From positions 7,588 through 71,587 of the forward strand of contig CAJTOJ010000016.1 in NCBI GenBank assembly GCA_910577665.1: a stretch of 64,000 nt of DNA, written 5' to 3'. Position 1 is the stretch's first letter; each line of letters starts with the position of its first letter. The stretch comes from an uncultured Acetatifactor sp. (lineage in GTDB: Bacteria; Bacillota; Clostridia; Lachnospirales; Lachnospiraceae). The notes beneath the pieces were generated by a model. That model made no database searches. It had not been told where the DNA came from and saw only the letters and a program-made list of their open reading frames with translations. Below, in pieces: positions 45,339-53,416 of this stretch. The position numbers and the translations under genes are program-made.

Positions 45339-45965
45339 TTACGCTTCCCAGGCATCCTCCCACAAAAGTACCTTCCGTATCTGCTCCCCGGAAAATCCCT
45401 TTCTCATCAGGAAGGCATACAACCGCTGCAATTCCTTCCTGTCTGCATGTTCCGGGTCATACTTTTTCTTCTCCAGAAGCTTCCTTATCATAGACTGCTC
45501 GTCCTGGACCCCTCCCTGGTCTTCCCAGACCTGCCAGGCCTGTTCCAAAGTCTCCCTGTCTATTCCCTTCCGAATCAGATCCTGCTCTATTCTCCGATGG
45601 CTTCTTACGCTTTCCTGGCCCGTTATATAACTGACGGCATATCGCAGATCATCAATATAATGATAACCCGCCACATACTCCAGCGCCTGTGTGATCACAT
45701 CCTCTGGATAATATCCTTCCTTCAACTTGTCATGAAGCTGCTTTGTGGTGTAGTCCCTGCTCTTCAGTAGATTCATAGCCCTTAGCCTGGCCCGCCTGGG
45801 CAGTACCTGTCCCAGTATGGTCTCATAATCTTCCTGGGCCAGGTCCTCCCCCTGGCGGACGTGATACAGCCGCAATTCACCTTTGTACAGCACAAAGGCT
45901 GCTTCTTCCTCTATATAGATCCTGCTGCGGGATTTCGAGAGTTCCTCTATCCTGGTCACTACCAT
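45339..45965 (-). CDS. recX: Regulatory protein RecX
   Basis: This 208-residue helical-repeat protein modulates RecA filaments. Conserved blocks are ALEYVAGYHYIDDLRYAVSY near residue 90 and LIRKGIDRETLEQAW near residue 130, and KLLEKKKYD. It begins 32 bp after recA and is co-transcribed with it, as in many Firmicutes. The start lacks a strong ribosome binding site, suggesting low expression. Confidence 0.93.
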   Translation of the reverse strand: MVVTRIEELSKSRSRIYIEEEAAFVLYKGELRLYHVRQGEDLAQEDYETILGQVLPRRARLRAMNLLKSRDYTTKQLHDKLKEGYYPEDVITQALEYVAGYHYIDDLRYAVSYITGQESVRSHRRIEQDLIRKGIDRETLEQAWQVWEDQGGVQDEQSMIRKLLEKKKYDPEHADRKELQRLYAFLMRKGFSGEQIRKVLLWEDAWEA

Positions 45966-45997
45966 ATGCTCTGTTCACGCTCCCTGTTTCCTCTGGT

Positions 45998-47125
45998 TCA
46001 GTCCTGGGAGGCATTCGGTTCCTGTGCATTTTTGGCCTTAGCTCCCCTTCTGCCTCCCTTCCCGCTTTCAAGTGGTGCTTCTGTACCTGCCGCTTCCTGC
46101 GGTGCCTGCTCTGCAGATCCCTCCGCTGCCTTCTCAAAGCCATAGTGGATACGTACCTTCTGACTGATCTTCTCACAGATCTCGGCATGTTCCTTCAGAT
46201 ACTGCTTGGCGTTCTCACGTCCCTGGCCGATCTTGTTACCATCGTAAGCATACCATGCACCGGATTTCATCACAATATCCAGGCCTGCCGCCAGGTCCAG
46301 GATATCTCCCTCCCTGGAGATACCTTCCCCAAACATGATGTCAAATTCTGCCTCCTTGAAAGGCGGTGCTATCTTGTTCTTCACCACTTTGACTTTGGTG
46401 CGGTTGCCGATCACTTCCCCGCCCTGCTTCAAAGACTCAATCCGGCGTACATCCAGGCGCACAGATGCATAGAACTTCAATGCCCTGCCTCCTGTGGTAG
46501 TCTCCGGGCTGCCGAACATCACACCTACTTTTTCCCTAAGCTGGTTGATGAAGATCACCGTACAGTTTGACTTGCTGATCACTGCAGTCAGCTTCCGAAG
46601 TGCCTGTGACATCAGACGGGCCTGCAATCCTACATGGCTGTCTCCCATGTCTCCCTCGATCTCTGCCTTGGGTACCAGCGCTGCCACAGAGTCCACCACC
46701 ACAATATCAACAGCCCCGGACCGAACCATGGTCTCTGTGATCTCCAGTGCCTGCTCCCCGTTATCCGGCTGGGAGATGTACAGGTTGTCAATGTCCACGC
46801 CGATATTCTTGGCATAAACGGGATCCAGGGCATGTTCGGCATCAATAAAACCTGCAATTCCGCCTCTTCTCTGTACCTCCGCTATCATGTGCAGTGTAAC
46901 CGTAGTCTTACCACTGGACTCAGGTCCGTATATCTCTACGATTCTCCCCTTGGGAATCCCCCCCAGTCCAAGGGCTATATCCAGGCTTAAGGAGCCTGTG
47001 GGAATCGTCTCCACATTCATCTGTGCTGTGGGATCGCCCAGCTTCATCACGGCTCCCTTTCCATACTGCTTCTCAATCTGGCTGATGGCCGCATCCAATG
47101 CTTTCAGTTTTTCATCTTTTTCCAT
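45998..47125 (-). CDS. recA: Recombinase RecA
   Basis: This 375-residue strand-exchange protein has Walker [10 protein letters not shown] near residue 67, the [15 protein letters not shown] block near residue 280, and a variable Ala/Glu-rich C-terminal tail. It acts in homologous recombination and activates LexA self-cleavage. AAGGAGATTCCAC precedes ATG 47125. Two LexA-type operators lie in its promoter region, so it belongs to the SOS regulon. recX follows. Confidence 0.99.
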   Translation of the reverse strand: MEKDEKLKALDAAISQIEKQYGKGAVMKLGDPTAQMNVETIPTGSLSLDIALGLGGIPKGRIVEIYGPESSGKTTVTLHMIAEVQRRGGIAGFIDAEHALDPVYAKNIGVDIDNLYISQPDNGEQALEITETMVRSGAVDIVVVDSVAALVPKAEIEGDMGDSHVGLQARLMSQALRKLTAVISKSNCTVIFINQLREKVGVMFGSPETTTGGRALKFYASVRLDVRRIESLKQGGEVIGNRTKVKVVKNKIAPPFKEAEFDIMFGEGISREGDILDLAAGLDIVMKSGAWYAYDGNKIGQGRENAKQYLKEHAEICEKISQKVRIHYGFEKAAEGSAEQAPQEAAGTEAPLESGKGGRRGAKAKNAQEPNASQD

Positions 47126-47147
47126 GTGGAATCTCCTTTTCGCCAAG

Positions 47148-47198
47148 GAACAAACGTTCTGATTCTTTAAGAATAAAACATTTGTTCGCATTTGTCAA
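47148..47198 (-). promoter_or_regulatory. recA promoter with two LexA (SOS) boxes
   Basis: The minus-strand promoter is TTGACA (47193-47198), a 17-bp spacer and TATTCT (47170-47175). One operator, CGAACAAATGTTTT (47175-47188), lies between -35 and -10 and keeps 8 of the 10 fixed bases of CGAACN4GTTCG. A second, GAACAAACGTTC (47148-47159), lies just downstream with both half-sites complete. Confidence 0.88.
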
Positions 47199-47533
47199 TG
47201 TTTTTTGTGTGGAACCATGTGGGAATCATACTCCGATTTATGTCCCTTAAAACTGCCTCAAACTGTCATCCGTGTTCCAGCCCGATCCTGTACGCTGCCT
47301 GTTTTCCAGGTTCTTCTGCGCATGCCAGACCAAATACATCCCTATTCTGCCACACATCACCTCCGTTTTCAATATAATACTGAAATCTGTGGCGAAACCG
47401 CCGGAACTGTAAGAGAGCCTGCCAGACAGGCCTATTGTGCTACATGATCAATCAGACATGAGAAGTATAACATAGTTTACCATACAAAGCAAGTAAATAA
47501 GAATCTGCCTTCCGGCAGCTTTCACGCAAGGTG

Positions 47534-47665
47534 TTACTGTTCACTCCGTTCACAGTAACAGGTGCGCAGAAATAGCAAGAACAGCGATTTCGCGCACGCA
47601 GTCTCGGGTTTGTCACGCAAAAGACGCGTGACAACACCTCGCGGCGATACCCCAGTGCACAGTAA
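47534..47665 (+). repeat. Hairpin repeat family, copy D1 (132 bp)
   Basis: Bounded by TTACTGTTCAC (47534-47544) and GTGCACAGTAA (47655-47665). It holds GAAAT/ATTTC around AGCAAGAACAGCG (about 47576-47606) and CACGC/GCGTG around 47616-47632. It is the plus-oriented counterpart of the first module of copy C. It lies between cinA and recA. Confidence 0.75.
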
Positions 47666-47676
47666 CACGCAGGGTA

Positions 47677-47772
47677 TTACTATGCACGGCGTAGCCTAAC
47701 AGCAACGTGATGCACACAAAATGAGCAAAGAACACTTAAAAACGCCTTACGGCAATGCCCAGTAAACACTAA
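47677..47772 (+). repeat. Hairpin repeat family, copy D2 (96 bp, internally shortened)
   Basis: Tandem with D1. It begins TTACTATGCAC (47677-47687) and ends GTAAACACTAA (47762-47772). The GTGATGCACACAAAATGAGC start of the core is present, but the matching right half of the hairpin and most of the second module are missing. It ends 16 bp from the cinA stop. Confidence 0.65.
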
Positions 47773-47787
47773 CAGTCCGTGTACTGA

Positions 47788-49056
47788 CTAGTCCTTCTTC
47801 CCGAAGGTCACCCTGCTGAAGTATTCCAGCATACAGCTCCGCATCAGGACCAGGGCTGCGGACACAGCCGACTCTCTGATCTTGCTGCGATTTCCCACAA
47901 ACTGGTATTTCTTCACCGTCACATTCCCCTTCACATGACAGGCGATGTACACCAGCCCCACAGGCTTGTCCTCACTGCCCCCATCAGGCCCTGCGATACC
48001 CGTGACTGCCATGGCCACGTCAGCCTTGGTGCCAAGGGCTGTACCCTTTGCCATCTCCTCGGCCACCTGGGCACTCACTGCCCCATACTTCTGGAGGGTT
48101 CCTTTTTTGACCCCCAGAAGCTTGCGTTTTGCCTTGTTGGAGTATGTGACATATCCCGTCTTATATACCTCCGATACCCCAGGCACATTGATCAGCCTGG
48201 CAGACAACATCCCTCCCGTACAGGACTCGGCACAGGAGACGGTAAGGTCGTTGGCAATCAACAGATCTACCACCGCCCTCTCCAGGGTAGTCTCTTCTTC
48301 TGTGGTATACACATCATTCCCGAAACGGTTCTTCAGTTCTTTCACAAGGGGTTTGATCAGCTTTGTGGCCGTTTTCCTGTCCTGGGCGCTGGCTGTCACC
48401 CGGATATGCACTTCCCCTGTCTTGGCATAGGTAGCCAGTGTCGGATTGGTCTGGGCATCAATCAGGTCCTTCACCATTGTCTCCGCCCTGCTCTCTCCCA
48501 CGCCGCAGATCTTTACTGTCCTGGAGCAGATCACCTGGCCACTGATGGATTCCAGATAAGGCGCAACGCTTTCCTCAAACATGGGAACCAGCTCATTCGG
48601 AGGACCTGGCAGGAGAATCACATTCGCTTTTCCTGTCTCCAGGATCACGCCGGGCGCCGTTCCGTTGTGGTTCTCCAGAACGATACTTCCCACAGGAACC
48701 ATGGCCTGTTTCCAGTTGTTTTCTGTAGGCTCCATCCCCCGGTCCTCAAAATAACGTTTCAAGGCTTTTCTGCTTGGTTCATGCATCTCCAGTTCCCTGC
48801 CGCAGACTGCTGATGCCGTCTCCTTGGTCAGGTCATCCTCCGTTGGGCCCAGGCCTCCGGAAAGGATCACAATATCAGACCTGTCCATGGCCGTTTCAAG
48901 CACCATGGCCAGCCTCTCCCCATTGTCCCCCACCACTGTCTGGAAATAGCAGGAAAGCCCCAGCCCTGCACATTTCTCAGCAAGGTATGCCGCATTGGTG
49001 TTCACAATATTTCCAAGCAGAAGTTCTGTTCCTACGCATATCAGTTCTACCGTCAT
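47788..49056 (-). CDS. cinA: CinA competence/damage-inducible protein
   Basis: This 422-residue protein has an N-terminal molybdopterin-binding-like domain (1-170) with GTELLLGNIVNTNAAYLAE and GGLGPTEDDLT, and a C-terminal CinA domain (about 255-415) with ESCTGGMLSARL, an NMN deamidase fold. It is probably involved in NAD salvage and DNA-damage response. cinA just upstream of recA is common in Firmicutes. Here about 660 bp with repeats separate them, so they are separate transcripts. Confidence 0.95.
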   Translation of the reverse strand: MTVELICVGTELLLGNIVNTNAAYLAEKCAGLGLSCYFQTVVGDNGERLAMVLETAMDRSDIVILSGGLGPTEDDLTKETASAVCGRELEMHEPSRKALKRYFEDRGMEPTENNWKQAMVPVGSIVLENHNGTAPGVILETGKANVILLPGPPNELVPMFEESVAPYLESISGQVICSRTVKICGVGESRAETMVKDLIDAQTNPTLATYAKTGEVHIRVTASAQDRKTATKLIKPLVKELKNRFGNDVYTTEEETTLERAVVDLLIANDLTVSCAESCTGGMLSARLINVPGVSEVYKTGYVTYSNKAKRKLLGVKKGTLQKYGAVSAQVAEEMAKGTALGTKADVAMAVTGIAGPDGGSEDKPVGLVYIACHVKGNVTVKKYQFVGNRSKIRESAVSAALVLMRSCMLEYFSRVTFGKKD

Positions 49057-49127
49057 CTTGCTCCTCCCGTTTCAAAGCCTGTCCGTTTTCTATTTCCAGT
49101 CCCACTTTCCCTGGCTTCCTGCCTCAT

Positions 49128-49691
49128 TTACCGGGCATCTTTCATGACATTCCTGTTTTTCACCAGGTAATCCACCAGAGATACCAACGTAAGCGCCACT
49201 GCAATCCACATGACAATATCCGTCAGAAGCTGTGGCACAGGATCTCCCACGATCATCAGACATACCATGACCATCTGGAAAACCGTCTTGAACTTCCCCC
49301 AGTAGCTTGCCGCGATCACCACACCGCTGTCAGAAGCCACCAGTCTGAAACCACTGATGATAAATTCCCTGGCCATAATGAGGATTACCACCAGGGAAGG
49401 GATCCGTCCCATCTCAATCAAGGCAATCATAGCCGAACACACCAGCAGTTTGTCCGCCAGGGGATCCATGAATTTACCGAAATTCGTAATCAGATTGTAT
49501 TTGCGCGCAATCATGCCATCCAGCATGTCTGTAAGGCTTGCCAGGATAAAGAGCACCAGCGCTGCGATCCTGGATACCATCTGGTTCTCCCCGAACCATC
49601 CCCTGCTTCCTCCCAGAAGCAGCACCAGGAACGGGACAATGAGGATCACCCGGAAAATTGTCAGTTTATTGGGCAGATTCATTTTACGCAT
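49128..49691 (-). CDS. pgsA: CDP-diacylglycerol-glycerol-3-phosphate 3-phosphatidyltransferase
   Basis: This 187-residue membrane enzyme makes phosphatidylglycerol phosphate. It carries the CDP-alcohol phosphotransferase motif, read here as DMLDGMIARKY followed by GKFMDPLADK, with the metal-binding aspartates. GGAGAAATATATC precedes ATG 49691. Its start overlaps the end of rimO by 8 bp. Its substrate comes from CdsA. Confidence 0.96.
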   Translation of the reverse strand: MRKMNLPNKLTIFRVILIVPFLVLLLGGSRGWFGENQMVSRIAALVLFILASLTDMLDGMIARKYNLITNFGKFMDPLADKLLVCSAMIALIEMGRIPSLVVILIMAREFIISGFRLVASDSGVVIAASYWGKFKTVFQMVMVCLMIVGDPVPQLLTDIVMWIAVALTLVSLVDYLVKNRNVMKDAR

Positions 49692-51012
49692 GATATATTT
49701 CTCCTATCAGGTCATATGCATTGGAGTCTGTGACCAGCACTTTCACAAAGTCCCCTGTCATCAGCTCCGCCGTTGTGTTCAGAAACAGATACCCGTCTAC
49801 CCCCGGGGCATCCCGGTAGGTTCTGGTCACATATACATCTTCTTCTGCCATCTTCCCTTCTACCATCACCGTGAGCACCCTGCCTATCTGGTCTCCTGCC
49901 ACGTCATAGGAAATGGCCTGCTGCAGCTCCATCAGTTCGTCCCTGCGGGCTTCCTTTACTTCCTCTTCGACCTGGTCCGGCAGCTCATATGCCTTTGTGT
50001 CTTCCTCCCGGGAATAGGCAAAGACCCCCAGTCGGTCAAACTCCATCTCATTTACAAAGCGGTAAAGTTCTTCGAACTCCTCCTGAGTCTCCCCGGGGAA
50101 TCCGCTGATCAAGGTAGTCCGAAGACATATGTCCGGGATCCTGCGCCGCAGCAGTGCAATCCGCTCCCGCAGATCTGCCTGGTTCGTACGCCTTCCCATA
50201 CGTCTCAGCACACTGTCCGCTGCATGCTGGATAGGGATGTCCAGGTAATGACACACCTTCGGCTCCGCCGCCATGACCTCTATGAGTTCTTCCGTGATCT
50301 CCTCCGGGTAACAGTACAGGAGGCGGATCCAGTAAATCCCCGGAATCTTCGCCAGTTCCAGAAGAAGTGCAGGCAGCCTTTTCTCCCCATAGAGATCCAC
50401 CCCATACAGGGTAGTCTCCTGGGCTACCAGCACCAGCTCCTTCACCCCACCCTGGGCCAGTTTCCCTGCCTGTTCCAGCAGAGTCTCCATGGGAATGCTC
50501 CTGTAGCGTCCCCTCACCTTCGGGATAATACAGTATGTACAATGCTTGTTGCACCCTTCGGCAATTTTCAGATAGGCATAATGCCCTCCTGTGGTCAGCA
50601 CTCTGTCCGGAAAACAATAAGGGGCAGCATCCAACCTTTGGAAATGATCCCGTCCCTGTCCGGCAAGCACTTCCTCCAGGGCCTGCGCAATCTCCGGGAT
50701 GGCTGTGGTGCCAAGAACCGCATCCACTTCCGGGATCTCCTGCCGGATCTCCTCTTTATAGCGCTGGGCCAGACAGCCTGTCACAAGCAATGCCTTGATC
50801 TGCCCTTTTTTCCGAAGTTCTGCCATCTCCAGTAACACCTGGATGCTCTCTTCCTTGGCATCCCCGATGAAACAGCAGGTATTCACCACCACGGCTTGTG
50901 CCTGTGTTTCCTCATCTGTAAAAGAATACCCTGCAGTCTGGAGCACCCCCATCATCATCTCTGTGTCAGACAGGTTCTTGTCACATCCCAGGGATACAAA
51001 TAAAACGTTCAT
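49684..51012 (-). CDS. rimO: Ribosomal protein S12 methylthiotransferase
   Basis: This 442-residue radical SAM enzyme adds a methylthio group to Asp of ribosomal protein S12. It has the N-terminal UPF0004 cysteines (SLGCDKNLSDTE and NTCCFIGDAKEES), the radical SAM motif CNKHCTYC near residue 150, and a C-terminal TRAM domain. AGGAGTGGTG precedes ATG 51012. A terminator separates it from rpoZ. Confidence 0.97.
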   Translation of the reverse strand: MNVLFVSLGCDKNLSDTEMMMGVLQTAGYSFTDEETQAQAVVVNTCCFIGDAKEESIQVLLEMAELRKKGQIKALLVTGCLAQRYKEEIRQEIPEVDAVLGTTAIPEIAQALEEVLAGQGRDHFQRLDAAPYCFPDRVLTTGGHYAYLKIAEGCNKHCTYCIIPKVRGRYRSIPMETLLEQAGKLAQGGVKELVLVAQETTLYGVDLYGEKRLPALLLELAKIPGIYWIRLLYCYPEEITEELIEVMAAEPKVCHYLDIPIQHAADSVLRRMGRRTNQADLRERIALLRRRIPDICLRTTLISGFPGETQEEFEELYRFVNEMEFDRLGVFAYSREEDTKAYELPDQVEEEVKEARRDELMELQQAISYDVAGDQIGRVLTVMVEGKMAEEDVYVTRTYRDAPGVDGYLFLNTTAELMTGDFVKVLVTDSNAYDLIGEIYHA

Positions 51013-51035
51013 CACCACTCCTAGTTTTCCGCCCG

Positions 51036-51061
51036 AAGCAAAAAGCCGGCAAGAGCCGGCT
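51036..51061 (-). terminator. Rho-independent terminator of rpoZ
   Basis: On the minus strand AGCCGGC/GCCGGCT with a 4-nt loop is followed by TTTTTGCTT. It lies 13 bp past rpoZ and ends the yicC-remA-gmk-rpoZ unit. Confidence 0.9.
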
Positions 51062-51073
51062 GTGTTGATAGGG

Positions 51074-51307
51074 TTATTCTTCATCGCCCAGGATCTTAAT
51101 CTTGCTCTGGTTCAATTCCTCCACCGCCACAGACAAAGGCTTCTTATCCTTGCCGTCCACCAGCGGCTCCTGGCCTGAAATGATCTGACGCGCCCGCTTG
51201 GAAGTGGCCATCACAATAGAATAACGGCTGTTTACCACGGGGGCTTCCCCGTGTTCCACCTCGCTGTTTACTACTTTCATCAAATCGGAATAAGACGGAT
51301 GTAACAT
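51074..51307 (-). CDS. rpoZ: DNA-directed RNA polymerase subunit omega
   Basis: This 77-residue protein matches omega, with SRYSIVMATSKRARQI near residue 27 and a conserved C-terminal KKPLSVAVEELNQSKI. It aids assembly of RNA polymerase. Its start lies 1 bp past the gmk stop in the conserved order remA-gmk-rpoZ. Confidence 0.96.
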   Translation of the reverse strand: MLHPSYSDLMKVVNSEVEHGEAPVVNSRYSIVMATSKRARQIISGQEPLVDGKDKKPLSVAVEELNQSKIKILGDEE

Positions 51308-51308
51308 A

Positions 51309-51950
51309 TTATTCTGCTCCTTTCGAGAACTCTCTCAGTTCCTCCCTGATCTTGGCGATCAATGCCTTACTTCTCACCGGCACCCGGCGGGCAGCATCCA
51401 CCAGAAGGTGAATCTCCTCCACACAAGCCTCCAGTTTATCATTTACTACTATATAATCATAGGCTTCTATACCTTCTGATTCCTCTGCTGCCCGGGCCAG
51501 TCTCCTGTCTATGACCTCTGATGTCTCTGTGCCCCTGCCAAGAAGCCGGCGCTTCAGCTCTGCCCCGCTGGGCGGGGTCACAAATATCAGCACACTCTCC
51601 GGAAATTTCTCCTTGATCTTCAGCGCTCCCTGGATCTCGATCTCCAGGATCACGTTCTGTCCTCTCCGAAGCTGCTCTTCCACATAGGCCCTGGGGGTAC
51701 CATAATAGTTCCCACAGTAAGACGCATACTCAATCAGCCCGTCCGCCCGTATGGTCTCTTCAAAATGTTCCCTGTCTGTGAAAAAATATTCCACTCCATC
51801 CCTTTCTCCTTCCCTGGGTGCTCTGGTGGTCATGGAAACAGACAGGACATACTGGTCATATGTCTGCATCAGCGCCTTGACCAGAGTTCCCTTGCCCGCC
51901 CCGGAAAATCCGGATATTACCATAAGAATTCCTTTTTCTTCTGCCTTCAT
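51309..51950 (-). CDS. gmk: Guanylate kinase
   Basis: This 213-residue enzyme phosphorylates GMP. The P-loop is SGFSGAGKGTLV near residue 13; SVSMTTRAPREGERDGVEY forms the GMP-binding region and ILEIEIQGALKIK follows. It is in the usual yicC-remA-gmk-rpoZ order. Confidence 0.98.
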   Translation of the reverse strand: MKAEEKGILMVISGFSGAGKGTLVKALMQTYDQYVLSVSMTTRAPREGERDGVEYFFTDREHFEETIRADGLIEYASYCGNYYGTPRAYVEEQLRRGQNVILEIEIQGALKIKEKFPESVLIFVTPPSGAELKRRLLGRGTETSEVIDRRLARAAEESEGIEAYDYIVVNDKLEACVEEIHLLVDAARRVPVRSKALIAKIREELREFSKGAE

Positions 51951-51971
51951 CCCAACTCTCCTGCCTGATCG

Positions 51972-52265
51972 TCACATCCCGTCACCTGTCTCCTCCAGGG
52001 CTACAGGATCCTCATCCTCCGTTGCCTGACCAGCCCCTGTCTGGATCCTGCCTGCGATGGTCTCCGGCAGAAGGGCTGACAGCACTACCTGGCTGTTCTC
52101 CATCACCAGCACAGACTTGGTCTTGCGCCCCTGAGTGGCATCAATAGCCATTCCCTTTTCCTTGGCCCCCTGCACCAGACGCTTCACAGGAGCCGAATCC
52201 GGACTGACAATGGCGATGATCTTGGATGTGTTCACAATATTCCCGAAACCGATATGAATCAGCAT
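51972..52265 (-). CDS. remA: Extracellular matrix regulator RemA-like (DUF370)
   Basis: This 97-residue protein matches RemA, with IGFGNIVNTSKIIAIVSPDS at the N-terminus and GRKTKSVLVMENSQVVLSAL. In Bacillus subtilis RemA binds DNA and activates biofilm matrix and osmoprotection genes. The C-terminal 20 residues are acidic and variable. It sits between yicC and gmk, its normal place. Confidence 0.94.
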   Translation of the reverse strand: MLIHIGFGNIVNTSKIIAIVSPDSAPVKRLVQGAKEKGMAIDATQGRKTKSVLVMENSQVVLSALLPETIAGRIQTGAGQATEDEDPVALEETGDGM

Positions 52266-52291
52266 ATATACACTGCCTCTCCTGCCCTGGC

Positions 52292-53170
52292 CTACTCTAT
52301 ATTCTGGATCTGCTCCCTGACCTTCTCAATCTCTGTCTTCAGATCTATGGCATAGTCCGAAAGTGCCAGATCATTTGCCTTGGAAAGAATGGTGTTGGCT
52401 TCCCGGTTCATCTCCTGGGCAATAAAGTCCAGCTTACGCCCCACACTTCCCCCTTCTGTCAAGGTCGTCCTGGTAGCTTCCATGTGACTGCGCAGTCTGA
52501 CTACTTCCTCGTCCACGCAGGCTTTGTCCGCGAAGATGACCACCTCCGCCAGGAGACGGTTCTCATCCACAGCTGCGCCGCCCAGCAGCTCCCTGGTGCG
52601 CTCCTCCAGCTTTTTCCGGTATTGTGCAACTACCTGGGGATACCTTTCCTCCACTCTGTCCACCAGTTCCAGCATACCGTCCAGCTTCTCCTGTAAGTCT
52701 CTTTGCAGACGTTCCCCTTCCGCGATGCGGGATTCCACGAACATGGCGGCAGCCCCGTCTACGGCAGCCTGCAGCTCCTTCCACAGTTCTTCCTTATCCT
52801 GTCCGGACTCCTCCATCACAAACACTTCCGGAAGCTTCGCCAGGGTAGAGATCCGGATATTGTCCTCCAGACCGAATTCCTCCGCCATCTGTCGCATGTA
52901 CTTTATATACTCCGCCGCAGTCTCCCGGTTATAACGGACTGCGGATGTCTGTTCTGTCAGATCCTCATAGCTGACAAAAACGTCCACTTTTCCCCGGGAT
53001 ATGTGGTTTTTCAGTTCACTGCGGATGGCTGACTCGAAGAAATTCAACGCCTTCGGCATCTTGATGTTCACGTCCAGGTACCGGTGATTCACCGCCTTCA
53101 TCTCCACTGTAAATTTCCTGCCGCCGGTCACAGACTCAAACCGGCCAAAGCCTGTCATACTCTTGATCAT
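52292..53170 (-). CDS. yicC: YicC/YloC family endoribonuclease
   Basis: This 292-residue protein starts MIKSMTGFGR, the hallmark of the YicC family, and ends with the DUF1732 domain (KLDFIAQEMNREANTILSK near residue 240). Recent work on relatives shows endoribonuclease activity. GGGAGTTTCC supports ATG 53170. A TTGACG/TATAAT promoter is 115-140 bp upstream, back-to-back with the rqcH promoter. Confidence 0.94.
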   Translation of the reverse strand: MIKSMTGFGRFESVTGGRKFTVEMKAVNHRYLDVNIKMPKALNFFESAIRSELKNHISRGKVDVFVSYEDLTEQTSAVRYNRETAAEYIKYMRQMAEEFGLEDNIRISTLAKLPEVFVMEESGQDKEELWKELQAAVDGAAAMFVESRIAEGERLQRDLQEKLDGMLELVDRVEERYPQVVAQYRKKLEERTRELLGGAAVDENRLLAEVVIFADKACVDEEVVRLRSHMEATRTTLTEGGSVGRKLDFIAQEMNREANTILSKANDLALSDYAIDLKTEIEKVREQIQNIE

Positions 53171-53283
53171 GGAAACTCCCATCTGCGTATCCGGGTATAT
53201 CTGTCAGACCCTCCACACGCACCTTCTACATGCCATTTCAGACATGAACCCTGCTATTCTGGAGAAGGGCATTTTTCTTCTTT

Positions 53284-53312
53284 ATTATAGAGGAAGATTT
53301 CGGAAGCGTCAA
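53284..53312 (-). promoter_or_regulatory. Sigma-A promoter of yicC-remA-gmk-rpoZ
   Basis: The minus strand has TTGACG (53307-53312), a 17-bp spacer and TATAAT (53284-53289). Confidence 0.85.
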
Positions 53313-53326
53313 GTATAAGAAAATGG

Positions 53327-53355
53327 TTGTGCACGGCTTTGCGGGATGATAGAAT
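53327..53355 (+). promoter_or_regulatory. Sigma-A promoter of rqcH
   Basis: TTGTGC (53327-53332), a 17-bp spacer and TAGAAT (53350-53355). It diverges from the yicC promoter; the two -35 boxes are 14 bp apart. Confidence 0.7.
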
Positions 53356-53416
53356 AAGAATACCCGCCGGAAACAATGGCGGATAACAGGTTTTCATCAG
53401 ACAGGAGGAAAACAAC

